Assembly: GCF_025857195.1 (NCBI RefSeq)
Contig: NZ_CP109787.1
Coordinates: 2,607,501 to 2,671,500 of the forward strand
Length of the DNA: 64,000 nt
DNA from: Leisingera thetidis
Lineage (GTDB): Bacteria; Pseudomonadota; Alphaproteobacteria; Rhodobacterales; Rhodobacteraceae
Direction: 5' to 3'
Shown here: positions 45,672-54,498 of the stretch, one piece after another
How the letters are laid out: every line of letters starts with the position of its first letter
Position numbering within the stretch: the stretch's first letter is position 1
Notes under the pieces: model-generated
Told to the model about the DNA's origin: nothing
Databases searched by the model: none
What the model saw: only the letters and a program-made list of their open reading frames with translations
Made by a program: the position numbers and the translations under genes

Positions 45672-46172
45672 TTACGCCCGCCCGTAGGCCTCTGCAATGG
45701 CGACCTGCATCGCATCCTGCGGACTGCGCTTGCCCCAGACCGCCAGCTGGATCGCCGGATAGTAGCGCTCCGCATTGGCCACTGCGGCATTGAGCATCGC
45801 GTCGATCTGCTGCGGGCTGGCCATCTGGCCGCCGGACAGCATCAGCCCGTAGCGGAACAGCATCAGCTTGTGATCCGCCCAATAGGTGAAGGATCCCTCC
45901 CAGCACTGGTCGTTCATGCAGTTGATCAGCTCGTAAAGCCGCGGCAGCTCGGCCTCCGGCGGCTCCATCTCGAAGCTGCAGACCAGCCGCAGGCATTCCT
46001 CATAGCCCGACCAGGCCAGCGTCAGCGAATACGTGCGCCACTGCCCTTCCACCGACATCGCGATCTGATCGTCCCCGACCCTGTCGAAATCCCAATCGTG
46101 GTGCGACGCCAGCGTCTCGACGATATCGATGGGGTGGATGTCTTCTTCCAGGTGAAGCTCGGATAGTGCCAT
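45672..46172 (-). CDS. YbjN domain protein
   Basis: A 166-residue soluble protein. The YbjN pattern is visible in HPIDIVETLASHHDWDFDR, then QWRTYSLTLAWSGYEECLRLVCSFEM and RLYELINCMNDQCWEGSFTYW. The fold resembles type III secretion chaperones. Function is unsettled. GAGGTGG seven bases before the ATG fixes the start. It heads the ybjN-proC-csaA-dehydrogenase operon with a 40-bp gap to proC. Confidence 0.88.
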   Translation of the reverse strand: MALSELHLEEDIHPIDIVETLASHHDWDFDRVGDDQIAMSVEGQWRTYSLTLAWSGYEECLRLVCSFEMEPPEAELPRLYELINCMNDQCWEGSFTYWADHKLMLFRYGLMLSGGQMASPQQIDAMLNAAVANAERYYPAIQLAVWGKRSPQDAMQVAIAEAYGRA

Positions 46173-46718
46173 GATGCCACCTCTCATTTTTACCTAGCAC
46201 AGCGGGCACAGAGGCGCCCTATAACTAGCTATTTCTGCTATGGGCCGGGGAGGCATCCCCGCTCCCATACTAGATATGGTGAGGCTCAAAAGGTGATCTG
46301 GCAACCCTTTATTTTGGGGATATCTGCAATAACTTGTGGATGAACTGTCCACAGCCCCCAAAATGCCGGCCTGTGCGCCCCTATGCGCCACAATGCCCCC
46401 CCCCGCACCGGAACAGCCTCCTGCGCGTCTTCCAAACGGCGCGGACACAGGCCGGCAGCACTGGCCGGCCGCACCGGGCCGCACCGGGTCTGCCGCCCCT
46501 ACCACGGCCCGCTCCGCAGTCAAACAGGAGAAGCGGCGCCGCACGCGCCGATACCTCCGTTCCGGCGGCACCCAGGCCGGCCGCGGCGCAAGCCACGTGG
46601 TTGCGGCACATCAGGAAGTTCCGGCCGGTCCGGTATATTAGGTATTTACAATGCCTATTTATTCACTTAAACATTCCCGCAGATCACGCCCCTCAATCCC
46701 CCATCAAGGAGCCCTCCC
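46173..46718. other. 546-bp intergenic region
   Basis: Divergent between ybjN and the 51-residue membrane protein. It contains an AT-rich stretch at 46295-46335, an inverted repeat TGTGGA-TGAACTG-TCCACA (46335-46353) with two DnaA-box-like halves, then GC-rich DNA with long open frames in several phases. I see no RBS-led start, and do not call a gene. Confidence 0.4.
46645..46673 (+). promoter_or_regulatory. candidate promoter of the 51-residue protein
   Basis: TTTACA (46645-46650) and TAAACA (46668-46673), 17 bp apart, in a short AT-rich patch 46 bp before the start codon. Confidence 0.45.
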
Positions 46719-46874
46719 ATGACCCTCTCAGAAGCCTTCCTCTGGCCCGGAACCAAAGTCTGCGAACGCCTCGGAGTCGACCCGGAGGGCGAGGCCGGGC
46801 TGATCCGCTGGATGGTCAACACATTTGTCTATCTTATCCTCAGCCTGCTCGCTGTCTGGATCCTGGCGGTTTGA
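46719..46874 (+). CDS. 51-residue single-helix membrane protein
   Basis: It begins MTLSEAFLWPGTKVCERLGV, has an acidic stretch DPEGEAG, and ends in a C-terminal helix WMVNTFVYLILSLLAVWILAV. AAGGAG lies eight bases before the ATG. The tail-anchored shape suggests an inner-membrane accessory protein. I do not recognise a family; length is below usual gene-caller limits. Confidence 0.7.
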   Translation: MTLSEAFLWPGTKVCERLGVDPEGEAGLIRWMVNTFVYLILSLLAVWILAV

Positions 46875-47082
46875 CCGCACCGCCGCCCGGCGGCAGGCCC
46901 TGCCGGCCGGCTTCACGCCGGGATGTGCGGAGTTCCGCCGTGCCGGGCGCACCGGGCAAGACCGCGGGCGCCAAGCGGAACGCGGCCCCCGCCAAACCGG
47001 CCCCGGCCGCGAACAGCGGCGGCGGCGGCTGATCTCCGGCCCGCACAGGCCAGCCTGCTGAACCAGCGGGCCGGCCCGACAG

Positions 47083-47634
47083 TCAGCGGAACGCCGGGCC
47101 GTGCGCCCAGACGGTCAGCGACTGGCGCTCGCCGCGGGTGACCGGCGTCACCTGATGCAGCAGGAAGCTGGGGAACACCGTGGCGCTGCCCTGCAGCCGG
47201 CTGGCCGCCACCACATGGGCGCCCGGCATCACCTCCAGATCGCCGCCGTCATAGGACCCCGGCTTGCTCAGCTGCACCATCAGGCTCAGCTTGCGCTTGC
47301 CCGCCACCGGCCCGTCGCCGATGTCCGAATGCCAGGCGAAATGACCGCCGTCCTCCGCCTTGTAGCTGGCGGCCTGCGGGCTTTCGGCAAATTCGCGCAG
47401 ATCGAACCCGAACTGCTCCCGGTTGGCCCGGCGCACCAGCGAGATCAGCCGGTCCATCACCCAGCTGGTTCCCGGCACATCATCCAGCCACACCACGCTG
47501 GCGCGGCGCAGGTTGTGATCGCGGGTCTGGCCCACCAGCCGCGCCTCGCTGTCCGGCTCCGCCTCGACCTTGCGCAAAATCTCTGCGCATTCCTGGGTGC
47601 TGAATGCACTGGGCACCGAGTAGACCGCCACCAT
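47083..47634 (-). CDS. 2OG-Fe(II) oxygenase
   Basis: A 183-residue protein of the prolyl 4-hydroxylase-like fold. The iron ligands are in FAWHSDIGDG (His, Asp) and SFLLHQVTPVTRG (His); Arg of TRGERQSLTVW should bind 2-oxoglutarate. GSYDGGDLEVM is the conserved second-strand motif. AAGGAG six bases before the ATG fixes the start, so the long upstream frame (to 48981) is not part of it. Substrate unknown; related PiuC/PKHD-type proteins are linked to iron status. Confidence 0.87.
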   Translation of the reverse strand: MVAVYSVPSAFSTQECAEILRKVEAEPDSEARLVGQTRDHNLRRASVVWLDDVPGTSWVMDRLISLVRRANREQFGFDLREFAESPQAASYKAEDGGHFAWHSDIGDGPVAGKRKLSLMVQLSKPGSYDGGDLEVMPGAHVVAASRLQGSATVFPSFLLHQVTPVTRGERQSLTVWAHGPAFR

Positions 47635-47846
47635 CGCATGCTCCTTCTGCTGCTGCCCGGGCAGGCTTGACCGAAAGGCATGGCTCACGCTGTGCGGTTT
47701 TCGACCTGACTGACGAAAAGCGACGTGAAACTTGATCCCGGCGCCGGTCCGGGCGCCGCCGCGCCGGGGTCGCCATGCAATGCGCGCAAAAAAGCCCGCC
47801 GCAGCACACCGCCGCGGCAGGCTTGCGGTCCGTCCGGGCCGCGCGG

Positions 47847-48092
47847 TTACTTCTGCGCCGCCTCCAGCGTGTCCAGCCGCGCCTTCAGCGCCTCGTTTTC
47901 CTCGCGCGCCTTCTGCGCCATCGCGCGCACCGCGTCGAATTCCTCGCGGGTGACAAAATCGCGGTCGGCCAGCCAGCGGTCGATCATGCCTTTCAGCGCG
48001 GTGTCCGCCTCGTCCTTGGCGCCCTGGGCCACGCCCATCGCATTGGTCATCAGCTGGGAAATGTCGTCCAGGATCTTGTTGCGGGTCTGCAT
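47847..48092 (-). CDS. ubiK: ubiquinone biosynthesis accessory factor UbiK family
   Basis: An 81-residue protein (MQTRNKILDDISQLMTNAMG...) with an amphipathic N-terminal helix and a C-terminal coiled coil (REEFDAVRAMAQKAREENEALKARLDTLEAAQ), the BMFP family plan. In E. coli UbiK supports ubiquinone synthesis with UbiJ. It is divergent from lgt with 97 bp between start codons. Confidence 0.9.
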   Translation of the reverse strand: MQTRNKILDDISQLMTNAMGVAQGAKDEADTALKGMIDRWLADRDFVTREEFDAVRAMAQKAREENEALKARLDTLEAAQK

Positions 48093-48189
48093 GTTCTTCT
48101 CCGTCTCGGGGCTGCTTCCTATATGGGCAAGCAGGCGCGCGGCTGCAAGCCGTTGACTTCCCCCAAAGACCAGAGGCATTCAGACGCCC

Positions 48190-49089
48190 ATGCAGGCCAT
48201 GATCCCATTCCCCGACCTCTCGCCCGAGATTTTCACCATTTCCCTCGGCTCCTTCGAGTTCGCCCTGCGCTGGTACGCGCTGGCCTATATCGCGGGCATC
48301 GTCATCGCCTGGCGGCTGGCGGTGGCGGCGCTGCGGCGCCCCGGCCTGTGGCCCGCCCAGCAGCCGCCGATGAAGCCCGAACAGGTCGAGGACCTGCTGA
48401 CCTGGATCATCCTCGGCGTCATCCTCGGCGGGCGGCTCGGCTTCGTGCTGTTCTACCAGCCCGCCTATTACCTGGCCAATCCAGCCGAGATCCTGAAGAT
48501 CTGGCAGGGCGGCATGGCCTTTCACGGCGGGCTGATCGGCGTGGTTCTGGCCACCCTGATCTTTGCCGCGCGCCACAACATCCCGAAACTGCAGATCTCC
48601 GATCTGGTCGCCCACACGGTGCCGCCGGGGCTCTTGCTGGGGCGGCTGGCGAATTTCGTCAATGCCGAGCTCTGGGGCCGCCCCACCGGCCTGCCCTGGG
48701 GCGTCGCCTTCCCCGGCCCGGCGGCGCAGGACTGCGGCCAGGCCCTGGGCGCGCTCTGCGCCCGCCACCCCTCCCAGCTTTATGAAGCGGTACTGGAGGG
48801 GCTGATCCTCGGTGCCGTGCTGCTGTACCTGGCCTGGCGCCGCGGCGCCTTCCGCACCCCGGGCCGCCTGCTCGGCGTGTTCCTGGCGGGCTACGGCCTT
48901 GCCCGCTTCACTGTCGAGTTTTTCCGCCAGCCCGATGCCCAGTTCGTCACCCCCGGCAATCCGCTGGGCCTCGCCTGGCATCTGGACGGCTTCGGCCTCA
49001 CCCAGGGGCAGGCGCTGTCGCTGCCGATGATCGCCATCGGCCTCTGGTTCCTGCTCCGCGCCCGCCCCGCCGCCCGGAGCGCGGCATGA
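48190..49089 (+). CDS. lgt: prolipoprotein diacylglyceryl transferase
   Basis: A 299-residue polytopic enzyme (about seven helices) that attaches diacylglycerol to lipobox cysteines. The signature is [26 protein letters not shown] carries the conserved His-Gly-Gly, and RHPSQLYEA the conserved Arg-His. The start could also be the ATG at 48199 ([12 protein letters not shown]). It overlaps the next gene by ATGA. Lipobox substrates in this window include the M48 protease and the two micro-lipoproteins. Confidence 0.96.
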   Translation: MQAMIPFPDLSPEIFTISLGSFEFALRWYALAYIAGIVIAWRLAVAALRRPGLWPAQQPPMKPEQVEDLLTWIILGVILGGRLGFVLFYQPAYYLANPAEILKIWQGGMAFHGGLIGVVLATLIFAARHNIPKLQISDLVAHTVPPGLLLGRLANFVNAELWGRPTGLPWGVAFPGPAAQDCGQALGALCARHPSQLYEAVLEGLILGAVLLYLAWRRGAFRTPGRLLGVFLAGYGLARFTVEFFRQPDAQFVTPGNPLGLAWHLDGFGLTQGQALSLPMIAIGLWFLLRARPAARSAA

Positions 49090-50153
49090 GCCTGCTGGAC
49101 CACCTGACGGCCCGCATCCGGGCCGACGGCCCGGTGTCGGTGGCGGAGTACATGCGCGACTGCCTGCTGCATCCGCAGTTCGGCTATTACACCACCCGCG
49201 ACCCGCTGGGCGCCAAGGGCGATTTCACCACCGCACCGGAAATCAGCCAGATGTTCGGAGAGCTTCTGGGCCTGTCGCTGGCGCAATCCTGGCTCGATCA
49301 GGGCGCGCCCGCCCCCTTCACTCTGGCAGAGCTGGGGCCGGGCCGCGGCACCCTGATGGCGGATCTGCTGCGCGCCACCCGCGGCGTGCCCGGCTTTCAC
49401 GCCGCCATGCGGATTTGCCTGGTCGAGGCCTCGCCCGCCCTGCGCGCGGCCCAGGCCAGCGCGCTGGAGGGCTGCGCCCCCGCATGGCTGGACACCGCGG
49501 ACGCCCTGCCCGAACAGCCGCTGTTCCTGATTGCCAACGAGTTCTTCGACGCGCTGCCCATCCGCCAGTTCCTCCGCGCAGGCGGCCGCTGGAGCGAAAA
49601 GCGCATCGGCCTCAAGCACGGCGCCCTCAGCTTCGGCCTCGGCCCCGCCGCGCCGCAGCCCGCGCTGGCGCACCGGCTGCAGGACACCCGCGACGGCGAT
49701 CTGGTCGAGCTGTGCGAGGCCGCCGCCCCCGTCACCGCCGCCATCGCGGCCCGAATCGCCCGCCACGGCGGCGCCGCGCTGATCGTCGATTACGGCGACT
49801 GGCGCGCGCTCGGCGATACCCTGCAGGCGCTGCGCGCGCATCAGCCCGCCGATCCCCTCAGCACCCCCGGCGCCGCCGACCTCACCGCCCATGTCGACTT
49901 CGAAGCGCTGGCAATGGCTGCAAAAACCGCAGGTTGCGCCTTCAGCCGGCTCACCCCCCAGGGCGTGTTCCTGGAGCGGCTGGGCATCACCGATCGCGCC
50001 CGCGCCCTCGCCGGGCCGCTGCAGGGTGCGCCGCTGGAAAGCCTGGTTGCCGCACATCGGCGGTTGACGCACCCCGATGAAATGGGAAACCTGTTCAAAG
50101 TTCTAGGCCTCTATCCCTCGCAGGCCGCCCCTCCGCCAGGATTGAACCCATGA
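49086..50153 (+). CDS. MidA/NDUFAF7 family SAM-dependent methyltransferase
   Basis: A 355-residue protein. The DUF185 core begins [19 protein letters not shown], the SAM loop is [15 protein letters not shown], and [12 protein letters not shown] and LIVDYGDWR follow. The mitochondrial relative NDUFAF7 dimethylates an Arg of complex I; the bacterial role is not proven. It is the middle gene of lgt-midA-pgeF, with four-base overlaps on both sides. Confidence 0.92.
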   Translation: MSLLDHLTARIRADGPVSVAEYMRDCLLHPQFGYYTTRDPLGAKGDFTTAPEISQMFGELLGLSLAQSWLDQGAPAPFTLAELGPGRGTLMADLLRATRGVPGFHAAMRICLVEASPALRAAQASALEGCAPAWLDTADALPEQPLFLIANEFFDALPIRQFLRAGGRWSEKRIGLKHGALSFGLGPAAPQPALAHRLQDTRDGDLVELCEAAAPVTAAIAARIARHGGAALIVDYGDWRALGDTLQALRAHQPADPLSTPGAADLTAHVDFEALAMAAKTAGCAFSRLTPQGVFLERLGITDRARALAGPLQGAPLESLVAAHRRLTHPDEMGNLFKVLGLYPSQAAPPPGLNP

Positions 50154-50905
50154 CGCTTGAAATTCTCACGTCCGATCTGCTTGGCCCGGTGCGCCACGGT
50201 TTCTTCACCCGCCGGGGCGGGGCTTCCTCGGGCATTTTCTCCGGCCTCAACTGCGGCCTCGGCTCCTCCGACCAGCGCGAGGCGGTGCAGATCAACCGCG
50301 CCCGCGTGGCGGCCGCGATGGAGGTGCCGCCGGAGAACCTGAGTGCTGTGCACCAGGTCCACAGCGCCGATGTGGCGGTGATCACCGGCCCCTCGCCGGA
50401 CCGCCCGCGCGCGGATGCGATGGTCACCAATGTGCCGGGGCTGGCGCTGGCGATCCTGACCGCCGACTGTCAGCCGGTGCTGTTCTCCGATCCGCAGGCC
50501 GGCGTCATCGGCGCCGCCCACGCGGGCTGGCGCGGCACCCTCGACGGGGTGCTGGAGGCGACACTGGAGGCGATGGAAGGCCTCGGCGCGCGGCGCGGAA
50601 ACATCGCGGCGGTGATCGGCCCCACCATCTCCCAGCGCGCCTATGAGGTCGGCCCGGAATTTTTTGACGACTTCATGATGCAGGACGACGGCTATGCCCG
50701 TTTCTTTGCCAATGGCGAAGACGGCCGCTACCTGTTCGACCTGCCGGGCCTGGGCCTGCACAAGCTGCGCCAGGCCGGCGCCGGCGCCGCCGAATGGACC
50801 CGCCACTGCACCTATTCGGACCCGCAGAAGTTCTACTCCTTCCGCCGCGCCACCCACGCGAAAGAGGCCGATTACGGCCGCCTGATCTCCTGCATCCGGC
50901 TTTAA
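50150..50905 (+). CDS. pgeF: peptidoglycan editing factor / laccase-domain protein
   Basis: A 251-residue protein. Metal/active-site residues lie in HQVHSADVAVI, LTADCQPVLFSD and IGAAHAGWRGTLDGVLE. Members of this family (YfiH, PgeF) act on misplaced peptidoglycan muropeptides, and some show purine nucleosidase activity. It is the last gene of the lgt operon and is followed by a GC-rich inverted repeat rather than a clear terminator. Confidence 0.92.
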   Translation: MTLEILTSDLLGPVRHGFFTRRGGASSGIFSGLNCGLGSSDQREAVQINRARVAAAMEVPPENLSAVHQVHSADVAVITGPSPDRPRADAMVTNVPGLALAILTADCQPVLFSDPQAGVIGAAHAGWRGTLDGVLEATLEAMEGLGARRGNIAAVIGPTISQRAYEVGPEFFDDFMMQDDGYARFFANGEDGRYLFDLPGLGLHKLRQAGAGAAEWTRHCTYSDPQKFYSFRRATHAKEADYGRLISCIRL

Positions 50906-51195
50906 GCGCGCGTTAACCCGGGAAATTGTGGCGGATTTTCTGAAATTCCGCCGCATTCTCCGCCGCCCGGCCGGGGACCGCTGCGCCACCCGGCATAATT
51001 CCCTTTGAAATTCAGAACCTTGAACACCGCCGCCCGCACCGCCCCCGCAGGCGGTTCAATCCCTTGTCCGCGGGGATAAATGCCCACGCCGGGTCACATT
51101 CAAGGCGCAAAGATTACTCATAAAGAGGTCAGAACAACACAAACAGCAGCGGCCCTGCATCAGGGCTCAGCTGCCGGGCGAAGGACAGACCGACC

Positions 51196-51318
51196 ATGAA
51201 GATGAACAAGCGTTTCATTGCCTCCATCATCCGCTCCGCCAAGAGCGAGACCGTGACCCTGCCTTGGACCGCCGCACGCCGCCGTGCCGGCCAGGCGCCC
51301 AAGCGGAAACTGGGTTGA
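51196..51318 (+). CDS. 40-residue basic micro-protein
   Basis: It starts MKMNKRFIASIIRSAKSETV and ends in a cluster of Arg/Lys (TAARRRAGQAPKRKLG). AAGGAC nine bases upstream is a fair ribosome site, and a large nested hairpin begins eleven bases after the stop. I see it as a conserved-looking Rhodobacteraceae small protein but assign no function. It is encoded alone between pgeF and the first Hint gene. Confidence 0.55.
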   Translation: MKMNKRFIASIIRSAKSETVTLPWTAARRRAGQAPKRKLG

Positions 51319-51650
51319 CGCCGGGGACGGGTGCCCCGGCGGCGGACTGCCCCCGGCGCCGCGGCGCCGGTCCGGCCAGCCGCCGCCGGGGCACCCAACC
51401 GGCCGGAACCAGCACCCGCCGCCGTTTGACACTTTCTTATCCGAATCGCCTTACCCCCGTCCCGGCCTGCCGCTGGGATCCGCCCGCAGCGGCGCAAGGG
51501 CCGGCCAGGCGTTAACCAGTTTGCTTCAGATTTTTTGACAATTCGAATTAAATCCCGCCAAATTCAGCGCATACATATCGTTCAAGCACGTCTGTATTGC
51601 CGGTGGGGGCCGATGCAAACGGGCAGTTTGAAAGGAGAGGTCCGCCAGCC
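51319..51650. other. 332-bp gap with nested palindrome
   Basis: A 17-bp inverted repeat (51329-51345 / 51380-51396) encloses a perfect 18-bp palindrome (51353-51370), probably ending the 40-residue protein's transcript. Further on, TTGACA at 51535 with CAAATT 18 bp later is a weak promoter candidate for the Hint gene, in an AT-rich patch to 51590. No other gene seen. Confidence 0.55.
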
Positions 51651-52433
51651 ATGACCATCCCCCACTCGCTGCAGAGGGCTGCAGCCAATGCCGTTGAGGC
51701 CAATGCGCTCCTGCAGGATCCGGCAGCGCTGCGCTCCGCCTGCAAGCCGCAGCTGCGGCGCTATGAGGTCAGCAGCCTGCTGCCCAGCGGCGCCATTTCG
51801 GAAACCCGCCACATCGCCCCGGCGCTGCCGCTGTTCGAGGACGCTTTCTGCGCGTTTTCCCGCGGCTCGCTGGTGGAAACCGCCGGCGGCCCGGTCGCGG
51901 TCGAGGATCTGCTGCCCGGCGACGAGATCCTGACCCGCGGCGGCGGCAGCCAGCCGCTGGTCTGGATCGGCCATACCAGCCTGCTGCCCGCCCGGCCCGG
52001 CAGCCGCGGCCGCAGCCACCGCCTGACCAGCTTCATGGCCGACAGCCTGGGGCTGCAGAAACCCGCCTCCAGCCTGGTCGCGGGCCCCGCCGCCCGGCTG
52101 CTGCGGGCGCCGCCGCATGTGCAGCGCACGGCAGACGCGCTGCTGCTGACCCCGGTTGCCGAATTTCAGGACGGCATGAGCATCTTCGAGACCGCGCCGC
52201 CGACGCCGGTGGACATGTATCACCTGTGCCTGCCGCGGCACGCGGTGATCAGCGTGGGCGGGCTGGAGTTCGAGACCTACCACCCCGGCCCCGACGCGCT
52301 GAAACTGGCCAGCTATGCGATCAAGACGCTGTTCCTGAACCTGTTTGCCCATGCCGACAGCATCCAGGAGTTCGGCCCGCTGGCCTGCCCCAGGGCCGAT
52401 CATGGCAGCAGGCCCGGCCCGGCGATCCTTTAG
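51651..52433 (+). CDS. Hint-domain protein (Hedgehog/intein fold), stand-alone
   Basis: A 260-residue protein. After a 55-residue lead comes the Hint domain: CAFSRGSLVETAGGPVAVEDLLPGDEILTRGG with the conserved first Cys and the VEDLLPGD turn, then LVWIGHTSLLP, and a C-terminal block with HAVISVGGLEFETYHPG. It is PF13403-like. There is no signal peptide. The self-cleaving Cys is present. AAAGGAGAGG about twelve bases upstream precedes the ATG. Function unknown; Hint domains of this order often sit at the end of surface proteins, but here the domain stands nearly alone. Confidence 0.85.
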   Translation: MTIPHSLQRAAANAVEANALLQDPAALRSACKPQLRRYEVSSLLPSGAISETRHIAPALPLFEDAFCAFSRGSLVETAGGPVAVEDLLPGDEILTRGGGSQPLVWIGHTSLLPARPGSRGRSHRLTSFMADSLGLQKPASSLVAGPAARLLRAPPHVQRTADALLLTPVAEFQDGMSIFETAPPTPVDMYHLCLPRHAVISVGGLEFETYHPGPDALKLASYAIKTLFLNLFAHADSIQEFGPLACPRADHGSRPGPAIL

Positions 52434-52465
52434 GCCGAGCGGAGGCGGCAGCACCCGCCGGAACG

Positions 52466-52492
52466 AAAAAGCCGGGCAATCCCCTGCCCGGC
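52466..52492 (-). terminator. lrp terminator
   Basis: On the minus strand GCCGGGCA-GGGGAT-TGCCCGGC is a perfect 8-bp stem followed by TTTTT, about 33 bp after the Lrp-family stop. Confidence 0.75.
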
Positions 52493-52524
52493 CGCTGCCT
52501 GTCAGGCTGTCGGGGCGGCGCCGC

Positions 52525-53025
52525 TCAGGCCTCGCGCGCCAGCCGCTCCTCCAGCACCTCGAACGGCACGCCCGGCTCGTCTTTGGCGCCGCGGATCACC
52601 AGCGAGGTCTTGACGCTGGCCACATTCGGCGTGGTCAGCAGCTCGCCGGTCAGGAAGCTCTGAAAGGTGCTGAGATCTGGAGAGACGCATTTCAGGATGA
52701 AATCCACCTCGCCGTTCAGCATGTGGCACTCGCGCACCAGCGGCCAGCTGCGGCATTTTTCCTCGAACGCGCTCAGCTCCACCTCGGCCTGGCTTTCCAG
52801 CCCCACCATGGCAAAGACCTGAACCTCGAACCCCAGCTCACGCGCGTTCACATCCGCGTGGTAGCCGTGGATCAGCCCGGCCTCCTCCAGCGCCCGCACC
52901 CGGCGCAGGCAGGGCGGTGCCGAAATGCCGACCCGCTTGGCCAGCTCGACATTGGTCATCCGCCCATCGGCCTGAAGCTCCGACAGAATCTTGCGATCAA
53001 TCGGATCAAGACGGGTTGTGACCAT
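52525..53025 (-). CDS. Lrp/AsnC family regulator
   Basis: A 166-residue protein. The N-terminal helix-turn-helix is DRKILSELQADGRMTNVELAKRVGISAPPCLRRVRALEEAGLI; the C-terminal RAM (ligand-binding, oligomer) domain is ARELGFEVQVFAMVGLES to LTTPNVASVKTSLVI. It should sense an amino acid. It is divergent from trxB across 240 bp that contains two copies of a 15-bp site 21 bp apart, a likely self-binding region. Confidence 0.92.
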   Translation of the reverse strand: MVTTRLDPIDRKILSELQADGRMTNVELAKRVGISAPPCLRRVRALEEAGLIHGYHADVNARELGFEVQVFAMVGLESQAEVELSAFEEKCRSWPLVRECHMLNGEVDFILKCVSPDLSTFQSFLTGELLTTPNVASVKTSLVIRGAKDEPGVPFEVLEERLAREA

Positions 53026-53074
53026 GCTGGAAACTCCTGTGGATTTTGCGTTTCTTATAGCACCGCCGCCGGGC

Positions 53075-53110
53075 CGCGCAATAATGTTTCATCATCGCGC
53101 AATATTCTTT
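53075..53110. promoter_or_regulatory. tandem operator candidate between lrp and trxB
   Basis: CGCGCAATAATGTTT (53075-53089) and CGCGCAATATTCTTT (53096-53110) are direct repeats set 21 bp apart, two helical turns, as expected for an octameric Lrp-type regulator. They lie 50-85 bp upstream of the regulator start. Confidence 0.5.
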
Positions 53111-53209
53111 GCACTCCGAAGGTGCAAGCCGCAATCCCGCGCGGCGCCCGCAAATCCGCATTCCACGGCATGCAATGGCTGGGGGGTTTAAGCCCGCGGG
53201 TCCTGCCGC

Positions 53210-53215
53210 TATATG
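53210..53215 (+). promoter_or_regulatory. candidate trxB -10 element
   Basis: TATATG at 53210, with TTTAAG 17 bp before it (53187), lies 50 bp before the trxB ATG. The -35 match is poor. Confidence 0.3.
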
Positions 53216-53265
53216 CATTTCCTGACGGCGGCAAGCCCGCCATGCTGCTTACGTAAGGGACGAAC

Positions 53266-54207
53266 ATGAGCGAGACGCGCCACACCAAGGTTCTGATCAT
53301 CGGCTCCGGGCCTGCAGGCTATACCGCGGGGGTCTATGCCGCCCGTGCGATGCTGGAGCCGATCCTGGTCCAGGGGATTGAACCCGGCGGCCAGCTGACC
53401 ACCACCACCGATGTGGAAAACTACCCCGGCTTCACCGAGGTGCAGGGCCCCGACCTGATGATCAAGATGCAGGAGCACGCCGAGGCGATGGGCTGCGAGG
53501 TGATCGGCGATTACATCACCTCGCTCGACACCAGCCGGCGCCCGTTCGTGGCCAAGGCCGACAGCGGCACCACCTTCACCGCCGACGCGGTGATCCTGGC
53601 CACCGGTGCGCGCGCCAAATGGCTGGGGCTTGAGAGCGAAGAGAAGTTCAAGGGCTTCGGCGTCTCGGCCTGCGCCACCTGTGACGGCTTCTTCTACCGC
53701 GGCCAGGAGATCGTGGTGATCGGCGGCGGCAACACCGCTGTCGAGGAAGCGCTGTTCCTCACCAACTTCGCCTCCAAGGTGACCCTGATCCACCGCCGCG
53801 ACGAGCTGCGCGCCGAGAAGATCCTGCAGGACCGCCTGATGAAGAACCCCAAGATCGAAACCCTGTGGTTCCACACCCTCGAAGAGGTCGTCGGCACCGA
53901 CAATCCGCTGGGCGTCGAAGGCGTGGTGGTCAAGAACGTGCAGACCGGCGAGGTGAAGGAAATCCCCTGCAAGGGCGTCTTCATCGCCATCGGCCACGCC
54001 CCCGCCAGCGAGCTGGTCAAGGACGTGCTGGAGCTGCACAACGGCGGCTATGTCAAGGTCAAGCCCGGCTCCACCGAAACCTCGATCCCCGGCATCTATG
54101 CGGCCGGCGACCTGACCGACCACAAGTACCGCCAGGCGGTCACTTCGGCCGGCATGGGCTGCATGGCGGCACTCGACGCCGAACGCTTCCTGGCCGAGCA
54201 GGACTAA
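53266..54207 (+). CDS. trxB: thioredoxin-disulfide reductase
   Basis: A 313-residue FAD enzyme that reduces thioredoxin with NADPH. The FAD motif is IIGSGPAGYTAGVYAARA, the redox pair is CATCDGFFYRG, and the NADPH motif is VVIGGGNTAVEEALFL; TTDVENYPGF and AGDLTDHKYRQAVTSAGMGC are further family marks. AAGGGAC precedes the ATG. It is monocistronic, with an inverted repeat after the stop, and faces away from the Lrp-family gene. Confidence 0.97.
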   Translation: MSETRHTKVLIIGSGPAGYTAGVYAARAMLEPILVQGIEPGGQLTTTTDVENYPGFTEVQGPDLMIKMQEHAEAMGCEVIGDYITSLDTSRRPFVAKADSGTTFTADAVILATGARAKWLGLESEEKFKGFGVSACATCDGFFYRGQEIVVIGGGNTAVEEALFLTNFASKVTLIHRRDELRAEKILQDRLMKNPKIETLWFHTLEEVVGTDNPLGVEGVVVKNVQTGEVKEIPCKGVFIAIGHAPASELVKDVLELHNGGYVKVKPGSTETSIPGIYAAGDLTDHKYRQAVTSAGMGCMAALDAERFLAEQD

Positions 54208-54217
54208 GCACCCGACA

Positions 54218-54245
54218 GGGAGCCCCGGTCAACGCCGGGGTTCCC
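54218..54245 (+). terminator. possible trxB terminator
   Basis: GGGAGCCCCGG-TCAACG-CCGGGGTTCCC forms an 11-bp stem with one G-T pair, 11 bp after the trxB stop. The U tract is absent. Confidence 0.5.
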
Positions 54246-54402
54246 TCATCTGCTGCGGGCCGCGCGCTGTTCTGCTCGCCCGGAACCCCCGGTGACCCGG
54301 TCCCCGCCTCTTTCTCCGCACATTGAAAGCGACTCAGCCTTGCCTTCCGCAGCCGGATGGCTTCAGGGTCCTGCCGTTGCATTTCAACCAAGGAGTTTCC
54401 CG

Positions 54403-54498
54403 ATGAGCATTGCCAAGATCCGCATCGTTCTGGCCTGTGCCGGGATTTGCGCCGCGCTGGCCGCCTGTTCCGCGCCTCCTTCCCCGGGAAGCGGATAA
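54403..54498 (+). CDS. 31-residue lipoprotein micro-protein
   Basis: It starts MSIAKIRIVLACAGICAALA and has a lipobox LAAC, leaving a short mature peptide ending in SAPPSPGSG. AAGGAG nine bases before the ATG gives it a good ribosome site. It stands alone between trxB and the second Hint gene, and is similar in plan to the 24-residue lipoprotein at 40923. No family assigned. Confidence 0.6.
   Translation: MSIAKIRIVLACAGICAALAACSAPPSPGSG

Noticed and set aside
46295..46353. Chromosomal origin of replication
   Set aside because: Only two imperfect DnaA-like boxes, with none of the usual origin neighbours; not enough to call an origin.
46336..46641. Long plus-strand frame in the ybjN gap
   Set aside because: Several phases are open at once in GC-rich DNA; Pro/Ala/Arg composition and no ribosome site suggest chance.
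46924..47032. Frame ending in Lys/Ala/Pro and poly-Gly
   Set aside because: Looks protein-like in composition but has only GTG starts without a ribosome site.
47635..48981. Long upstream extension of the 2OG oxygenase frame
   Set aside because: It runs through ubiK and antisense to lgt; the start with AAGGAG at 47634 is clear.
51040..51070. GGTTCAATCC, resembling a tRNA T-loop
   Set aside because: No matching T-stem, acceptor stem or anticodon arm around it.
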